Below, one piece after another: positions 58,130 to 64,000 of a DNA stretch of 64,000 nt. The stretch is taken from assembly GCA_910890315.1 (NCBI GenBank), contig CAJVGD010000002.1:310001-374000 (forward strand), written 5' to 3'. The translations under genes were made by a program, and so were the position numbers. The notes under the pieces were generated by a model. It was not told the origin of the DNA. It saw nothing but the letters and a program-made list of their open reading frames with translations, and searched no databases. The DNA comes from Serendipita indica DSM 11827. Taxonomy: Eukaryota; Basidiomycota; Agaricomycetes; Sebacinales; Serendipitaceae. Each line of letters starts with the position of its first letter. The first letter of the stretch is position 1.

Positions 58130-59740
58130 CTACGAATCCTTGGGCGATGCCCATTTAATTAGGACTTTCTTTCGTATATTCCCTTCTTGCACTCTCTTCA
58201 GCCCTTCTCGGAGGATGCCAGTCGCTTCTTCGTCGTCTCCTTTCAAGACAAGTTCCTCGTGTTCTGGATCCTTCCACTGTAAAGTGTGAGCCATAATTTC
58301 ATAAAGGAATGCAGTTCATACTCTTCCTAGCTCTTTCCAAGCCACCATTCGGGCAATTCGATTGTCCTGCTCCTTTTGGCCTATCATCTCCCAGGTGTGA
58401 CTATGCCAGTATCCTGGCATTGATTAGGAGGTGCGTCGAAGCCTCGAAAGGAATTTTACCGTGTGCGGTCAGGTTTTTGAAAATTTGGAGACCCACAGGA
58501 AGGATTATGGGTTGCTTCGACATTCCTCCATACGAGATGAGGTGCCCATTCTTACTGTAATCGAATGAGATTGAATGTGATAATCTTTTGGACTACTGAC
58601 TCTAGTAGGGCGGCCATCGCAGCGACGGTGGGACCGCCGATACAGTTAAACGCGTGACGACACGCTTTGACAGGTGGCTGCGAACGAATTAGCAACAGAA
58701 TATGAGATAGTACAAGTAGATACCGTTCTAAGTGACTCGAAGGTCTTCTTAAATGAACGGTCAAGGAGCTCGTCATAGGTGAATACATGATCGGCACCCA
58801 AATCCATTAGGTATTGCTTGAGCTGTGGATAGTCCGGCCTAAACACGGTTTGAAACAATTTCGACTACAAAATTAAACGCACCTGTCTCTCACAAAGTTG
58901 ATAGTCTTGATTCCCATCTGCTTGGCCGTCTGTATGATAGCCTGCCCAACCTAGTAGTGATTCAGAAAAGATATAGTCTCCCAAAGATAGCATCATACAG
59001 CACTGTTGGCGCCATTTTGTAAAATGTAACTGTGCCAGCCCGGAATGGGCGAAATATCCGTCATAAGCCCCAAGGAGGTCAGAGAATTGACCTAGTACCA
59101 ATAAGTACTGTCACAAAACCGGGAATTACACTTACCATTAACGTTGCAGCAAACGCCTCTGTGACTTTCGACTCCGTCTTCTTCGTCCTGTCAATCCTCC
59201 GTAATTCGCGCATCGGGACCACCTTCCAATTTGTCCATGTCCCAGTTTGCGGCTTGCGCATCAATACCCAATCACCCACTCTGAACCGGCGTTCCGGCTT
59301 CGTGGGTGGGCCATCTACCAATGGTCCAGTCTTGACGACTACAGCGACGCCTTCGTGTCCGCCCACGAATATTCCTGGGCCATCAGAGGATGCACCAAAT
59401 TCATGAATAGGTTCCGGACGCATCGGGTATTTGCCTTCGATGACGTTGAGCTGCAAACTCGTCAACCAAAGGGTTAGAATTACATTCGACTTACGTCCGA
59501 AGGGTTGATTGGTGCGGCGAGGAATCGAACGAGAACATCCTCATCTCTCAGTAGAACGGGATCAGTACTGGAAACGACTCGCGCCACCTCTGCCGGGTTT
59601 CCATTTTCGTTGTATACAACCGCTCGTCGCGGTCCTAGCTGTGAACCAATACCTGTTGAATTGAATCGTGGTTTAAAGCAAATCAGGGATAAGTTTAGAG
59701 GTCGTAGGCGTGCTGCTGCAGGTCGCACATGGGCAAACAT
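58130..59740 (-). CDS. Mitochondrial trans-2-enoyl-thioester reductase (Etr1/MECR-like)
   Basis: An NADPH enzyme of mitochondrial fatty-acid synthesis (lipoate supply, respiration). MFAHVRPAAARLRPLNLSL looks like a targeting sequence. Then RAVVYNENGNPAEVARVVSS, FLAAPINPSD, LQLNVIEGKYPMRP (with the catalytic Tyr of the family), GGHEGVAVVVKTGP, FRVGDWVLM. After an intron the nucleotide-binding loop LQNGANSAVGQAIIQTAKQ and TINFVRDR are restored by splicing near 58,965-59,005. Downstream: PDYPQLKQYLMDLGADHVFTYDELL, and the end WKDPEHEELV...KVLIKWASPKDS. The N-terminal part up to the NADPH loop has several introns. Matches Etr1/MECR at all key blocks. Confidence 0.85.
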
Positions 59741-59834
59741 GAATGTCGAAGGGGATGAAAGCTAAACACCACTTGCTTCTCAGAGAACAAGCATCTTCAC
59801 ATCAATCTACAATTCGCTATAATTACATTGTGCT

Positions 59835-62512
59835 CTAGAGATCAAACGCCTTGGAGCGCCATCCTGGATGCTGCTTCTCTTCTTCAGCCTTGCTTTGGAC
59901 AGTCTGTGCAAAAGACTTTGCTTGAGCAACCGCCGACTTAGCAGTTTCTGCTGTGGTGCTCTTTCCACCTGGAGCCTGAGATTTGACCGAGTCTACCTTG
60001 GCCTGCGCAGCGTTGGTGCTCGAGGCCGTGTTGCGAGGTCCATGCTTGTCTCCTGAGATAACCTACAGTCGCCATTAGAGTGTGGTTGATCGTGCATGTG
60101 ATAAATCGTACCTGGGGTCCTGCACCGACAGCCAGCACCACGTCGTCTCGTGGGTCGTCCTTGACGAGACCAATGCCGGTAGCTTTCCACCCTGAAAGCA
60201 GCCCAGGCTGCTTCCTAAGCTTACCCATCTCGCTCACAAATCCTGCGATATACTTTGGCACTGTGCCCGTGAGACCCGCGTCCGCGAACACCTCGGCGCG
60301 TAGATGTGTATCCCAAGCGATACCGTCAATCATCTCGAGAACCATCTTGATCTTCTCCGCCAATACTTGCTCAATAGTACTGATGAGGCGCTTCTTGACG
60401 ATAGGCTTAAACGTCGAGATCAGCACGGGGTGGTTTGTCTTGCGTAACCCAATGGATGTGTCGTCGGAAAGCGTCACAGAAACATTGGAGATTTTGTGGA
60501 AACCGCCGTGACGCTCGCGGCGATGACGACCAGAGGCGGTAGGGATGAGTCCGAGGGAGGCACTGATATCGACACCCTTTGGTGGAATGGTGATGTCCAT
60601 CAGACCAGACACCTGCGATGCGACGGGGAGTGACGGATCGCTGTACCAGAACGACACTTCGCGAAGCTGCATTTGAACACCAGTGACCTCAAGTTTCGTA
60701 CGGGTGCTGATGTCTGTCTTCGCGTCGGCAGCGGCAGTCGGCTTATCGACGTCCATATCGACGGTGGTGGAAAGATGCGCATGGCCAGGTAGAACCCGAA
60801 GAGTTTCTATGGACAGATCTTCAACCACAAACTCGACATCGCTGTCTTTATACTCCGTTCTAAATGATGGTCAGAAAGATCGAGGCAAGGCAGTGACACG
60901 TACCTAGGGATGGGAATTTGCTTGACATAGTCGATCAAAAGTGGCAAATAGACGTTCAACAGGTCCTTGAGCAACCATGGTACCATTCCGACGCCGACCT
61001 GTCCGGCCATTCCTGCATCCGCAGCGGCTTTCGCAAGATCCTTTGCCAGCCTCTCGTGCGCGTTCTTCAAATTGTTCAGAGCTTTATCCTCTTTCATGCC
61101 TGTGGTGAGAACGTCGAGCTCGTCTTGGACCGCCTGGAGGTCTGTGCTCAGGCGCTTCGACTCTGCCGTCTGGGCGTGAACCATAGATCGCCATCTCTTC
61201 ACGAGCGAGTCTTTTTGTTTGTCAAACTCTTCCGAGTCAACAAACTCCGAATCGTGCAGGCTGCGTCGTGCAAAGGCGATGGCCTCGGAGAGGAGATCTC
61301 GACCCTCTTGGTTCGACTTGAGATCCCTTCCGAGTCTTTTCACCGCTTCCTGGAGTGTCTCCGTCGATTTGCCGCCTGCAAGGCGTTCGATGAAGGTGTT
61401 AAAATGGCGCATCGCCTGCGAGAATTGGCCATTTTGATCATTGACATTCGATTCGACAGAAGATTTCTGAGCAGCCTCTGTGGCCTGGTCGACCATGTCG
61501 AGTGACTTGTTGACCCACTTGTCTGCCAGGTCGAAGAGAGTGTCGATTGCTTCAGAGTATTCCGGATCGCTCTGAAACTGCTGCAATGTCTGTGGCTCAC
61601 TTTTAGTAAACGACCATAGGCGCGTAAAGCGGCTTACCTTGTCAAATGCGTCCAAAATCTTGTCCCTGCTCTGGGCAGAGCGTGCTTGAACAGTTCCCCT
61701 GATTTGCTGGCCTGTTCCAATGGCGCTTGATCCATAATGCTTTGCGGTATCCATACCCTTCTCGAATCGATACTGTGGGTCGTTGTAGTCGACACCTTCC
61801 GGTGCCTGCGCTTGCTTCGTTTCCTCCGTCTTGAACCCAACAGCGGTTCGTTGACCCTTATTCACCTCTTCATCGATGCTTTTGATATTCTCCTTGGCAC
61901 CTCTGGCTGTGTTCTCGATGCCTTCGGCGACATCTGCGAGGGAGAGACGGAGAAAGGACAGGAAGTCGGCGAATAGCGGAGATCCAGAGGACACAACATT
62001 TCCTAAGAAGACGTTGGAGAGGGAATGAAGCGCGTGTGCCAGACGGCGTGCATCTGCGTTTGCCTCGTCTTTGGACGCGGTCCCTTCTGGTCGTTCTATG
62101 AAGTATGATAAGTCACCGGCGCCATGAACAGATGCCCACATACGGATGCTATCATCGAGATTGACGTCCACATCGCTTTGGGCGAGGCTCCAAAGTGCCT
62201 CCTGGACGACATCATCGCCTATGACCAGTAAGCTGGGGCTTTGACCAGAAACGGTCGCTTACTATTCTTTTCTTGTCCTAGCTGCTTGTATGCCTCAAGA
62301 ATGTTCTCAATATCCTTGACGAGGATACTTCCTTGTTCACTCAATCTACCGACGTCGTTTTGGCCAGCTGATTCAGCGACATTGGACGCTCCTGCCTGAG
62401 CACGCCGCAGGAATGTTTGTAAGAAACCCAGGTGTGTACTGATCTGCTTTTGGCTGGGGAGTTTACCGGCGTCGAGCGCAGCAGCGATGGAGGCGACTGT
62501 ATCTGGGTTCAT
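59835..62512 (-). CDS. HAM1-like lipid-binding-fold protein (DUF4449/DUF5923-type)
   Basis: A large fungal protein of a poorly studied family I recall from Pfam as HAM1_N/HAM1_C. MNPDTVASIAAALDAGKLPSQ opens the domain; then helical parts (SVDVNLDDSIRMWASVHGAG after an intron, LSYFIERPEG, and a long Gln/Glu-rich helical stretch, GVDYNDPQYRFEKGMDTAKH). Next come GQVGVGMVPWLLKDLLNVYLPLLIDYVKQIPIPR and a beta-rich C-terminal half (MDITIPPKGVDISASLG, RRERHGGFHKISNVSVTLSD, STFKPIVKKRLISTIEQ, IDGIAWDTHLRAEVFADAG) resembling a TULIP-type lipid-binding unit. The C-terminal tail is Ala/Gln/Lys-rich. The family name comes from hyphal anastomosis genes; function here is unknown. A non-ATG extension upstream to 62,698 is not used. 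Confidence 0.7.
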
Positions 62513-62973
62513 GGCTGCTTTCTGTGCGTCGTTTACAATGCAAAAACTATGTCTTTTATACACCTTTGCGGTGAGGTCACTCTTGATGTAAGACGTAGCA
62601 GTGTGCTGGATCCAGAGAGCGGCCACCGTGATGTCAGTCTGAGCCGATTGGGAACGTAGCCATGACGGAGGTGAGGTGACTTCTATGCGCTTGGCCAATA
62701 ATTTATCGATGGAAGCGTCAGAGAGCCAAACACCGATTCGGGGTGTTCACGAGATGGACCAATAAAGCCTATAAACACCTGTATTTGCACAATTTCACAT
62801 ACATCTGCGGATTGGAGATGCAGATAACCTCGTTTGAGGGTAACGGACGGGTCCAAGGTTTGTTGGGCTAACAACTTTGGACCTGACGATCTCCGCCTAA
62901 AAACATACCAACCACCCACGCTCCTTCCAAAGAACCTGGAGGTGCTTTGAACTTTGTACAAGTTTTCAAGGAG

Positions 62974-63346
62974 ATGTCTTTCAACCGTCGGAGAGCACCC
63001 TCGTTGACCTCGGACGATGCAACGTCCTCGGAATCGTACGAAGACGATGGCGTGTCAGATTACACGGAAACTACAGACTCATCCAACGGTGACTTTAGGA
63101 GAGCGTTGGAAAAGAGGAGACGACAGCGCTTGCAGCAGGAGTGGGACGAAAGCATGGAACAGCTCCAGCTCATCTTTGTCGTCGTGCTCATGCCATGGTT
63201 TGGCAAATTCTGGGGCCGAAAATGGGCCCATGCGCGTAAGTCTGAGCGCCTAGGCAGCACTCCGAGATAGAATTCCTGACGATTTTTCTATAGTACACAC
63301 ACGGTACCTGCGAGTAGGCCTTGGGAAACCCTTTTTCTATCTCTAA
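62974..63346 (+). CDS. Small tail-anchored-type membrane protein, possibly Mim2-like
   Basis: About 108 residues over two exons (intron 63,230-63,292). N-terminus acidic and Ser-rich (SLTSDDATSSESYEDDGVSDYTET), then a charged helix RRALEKRRRQRLQQEWDESMEQLQLI and one hydrophobic span IFVVVLMPWFGKFWGRKWAHA, followed by RYLRVGLGKPFFYL. This layout (acidic N-terminus, Q-E-W-E/D-x-S-x-x-Q-L, one span, Arg-rich end) reminds me of fungal Mim2, an outer-membrane import helper, but the match is from memory and short. Could instead be an unrelated single-span protein. Divergent from the HAM1-like gene. Confidence 0.5.
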
Positions 63347-63466
63347 TGTTCATTTGCATGTGCCTTGGGTGCAGATGAGCACTTGTGTGAAATACTGTTC
63401 TTGTTTGCACTGTATACAGCTTGTTCCGTCCATCCATCCATCATAGAAAGCACCTCCTGGTGTTCC

Positions 63467-64000
63467 TTAGAGACCCTTGCCGTAATCGTGCTCGGCGTAG
63501 AGGGCTTTCATGCGCTTGATGATTACCTCGAGGCCATTCAACCACTTTTCGCCTTGCTCTTGAACCTTTTCTTGCGATGCCGCTTCAGGAAGATCATCTG
63601 ACGGCTTTGCAAGCTTCTTGTAGAATGTTGCGCGAGCAGGACAGGCTGCCATCGCAACCTGGATCGCGGTCAGCCCAAGAATTTGGCATATCAGGAATGT
63701 AAAGACACACCTTGAAGGCACCTCTGGCGAGGAAGTTGTGGAAATTACTGAGCGTTTTTCCGTAGGAGGTGGTGAAGCTTTTGGAGAGTTCCTCATTTGG
63801 ATTCGCGAGCGAACTCTGCAGGCCAACCAAAGTAAACTCAAGACCTCTGTGTGAAACAATAAGTGGACTAGTACCATAGGTAACGGATGAAACCGACCGG
63901 AGCAACCAAAGCAAGCCTTGGGTGGCAGTCTTGTCCGAGCCCTTGGCCTCTGCTGCTAACATACCCTCCAGAGTTGCACTATTCACAGGGTCTGCGGTAA
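63467..64000 (-). CDS. Glycolipid transfer protein (HET-C2 family), 3' part
   Basis: Runs off the right edge; the start is outside. The GLTP fold is recognised from NSATLEGMLAAEAKGSDKTATQGLLWLLR, then GLEFTLVGLQSSL (spliced across a 52 bp intron; the conserved Trp and Arg of the GLLWLLRGLEF block), then LSNFHNFLARGAFK, whose His is the family's ligand-site His, and VAMAACPARATFYKKL after a second intron. The C-terminal part ends LNGLEVIIKRMKALYAEHDYGKGL. Such proteins move glycosphingolipids between membranes; the Podospora HET-C relative is an incompatibility factor recognised by NLRs. Motifs look intact in the visible part. Confidence 0.85.

Noticed and set aside
62513-62698. Extension of the HAM1-like protein upstream to 62,698
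   Set aside because: The extension begins at TTG, not ATG; the ATG at 62,512 fits the start of the conserved domain better.
1-64000. tRNA genes, CRISPR arrays, LTR or other large transposable elements
   Set aside because: I found no convincing cloverleaf, regular spacer array, reverse transcriptase, integrase or transposase motif. Small or decayed elements could still be missed by eye.

Overview
The window looks like a gene-dense nuclear segment of a filamentous basidiomycete (Agaricomycetes). A Ceratobasidium/Rhizoctonia-like fungus would fit, but that placement is inference. The support is many short introns of roughly 45-65 bp that had to be removed to restore conserved domains, two secreted proteins with fungal-type CBM1 cellulose-binding modules, an Opi1-type repressor, an augmin HAUS6-like gene, and a fungal NLR-type gene with a tetratricopeptide array. 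Coding boundaries were built by eye by joining exons at GT/AG (occasionally GC/AG) sites; small exons and starts may be off.

Left third (1-30,600), mostly conserved housekeeping genes: CBM1 carbohydrate esterase, Csc1/OSCA-type channel, mitochondrial carrier, TTI1, GRX5, ZIM17/HEP1, UDP-galactose 4-epimerase, PDCD2/TSR4, bifunctional aminodeoxychorismate synthase, a family-16 methyltransferase, OPI1, a second CBM1 protein, RIB3, HAUS6 and a pepsin-like protease. Many are divergent pairs sharing very short promoters (46-60 bp between start codons in three cases).

Middle (30,600-48,000), the accessory part: a lineage-type expansion of F-box genes (four apparently intact, several broken) followed by an intact NLR gene with a SesB-like hydrolase domain, an NB-ARC and thirteen 42-residue TPR units. 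The NLR and a decayed short-chain dehydrogenase lie between two inverted copies of a ~250 bp segment. Each copy carries the 3' end of a hotdog thioesterase gene plus the start of an F-box gene. A broken F-box gene body lies just outside the left arm, so the whole block looks like an insertion or rearrangement in an F-box locus. This is the part most likely to hold something undescribed.

Right part (48,000-64,000): a secreted Ser/Thr-rich protein, a LIM-RhoGAP of the Lrg1 type convergent with an Slt2-type MAP kinase (both linked to the cell-wall integrity pathway in yeast), a p24 cargo receptor, mitochondrial enoyl-thioester reductase, a HAM1-like lipid-binding protein, a small Mim2-like membrane protein and a GLTP (HET-C2 family) gene that runs off the right edge. 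A GLTP and a SesB-NLR 18 kb apart recall known allorecognition pairs in other fungi, but no interaction is shown here.
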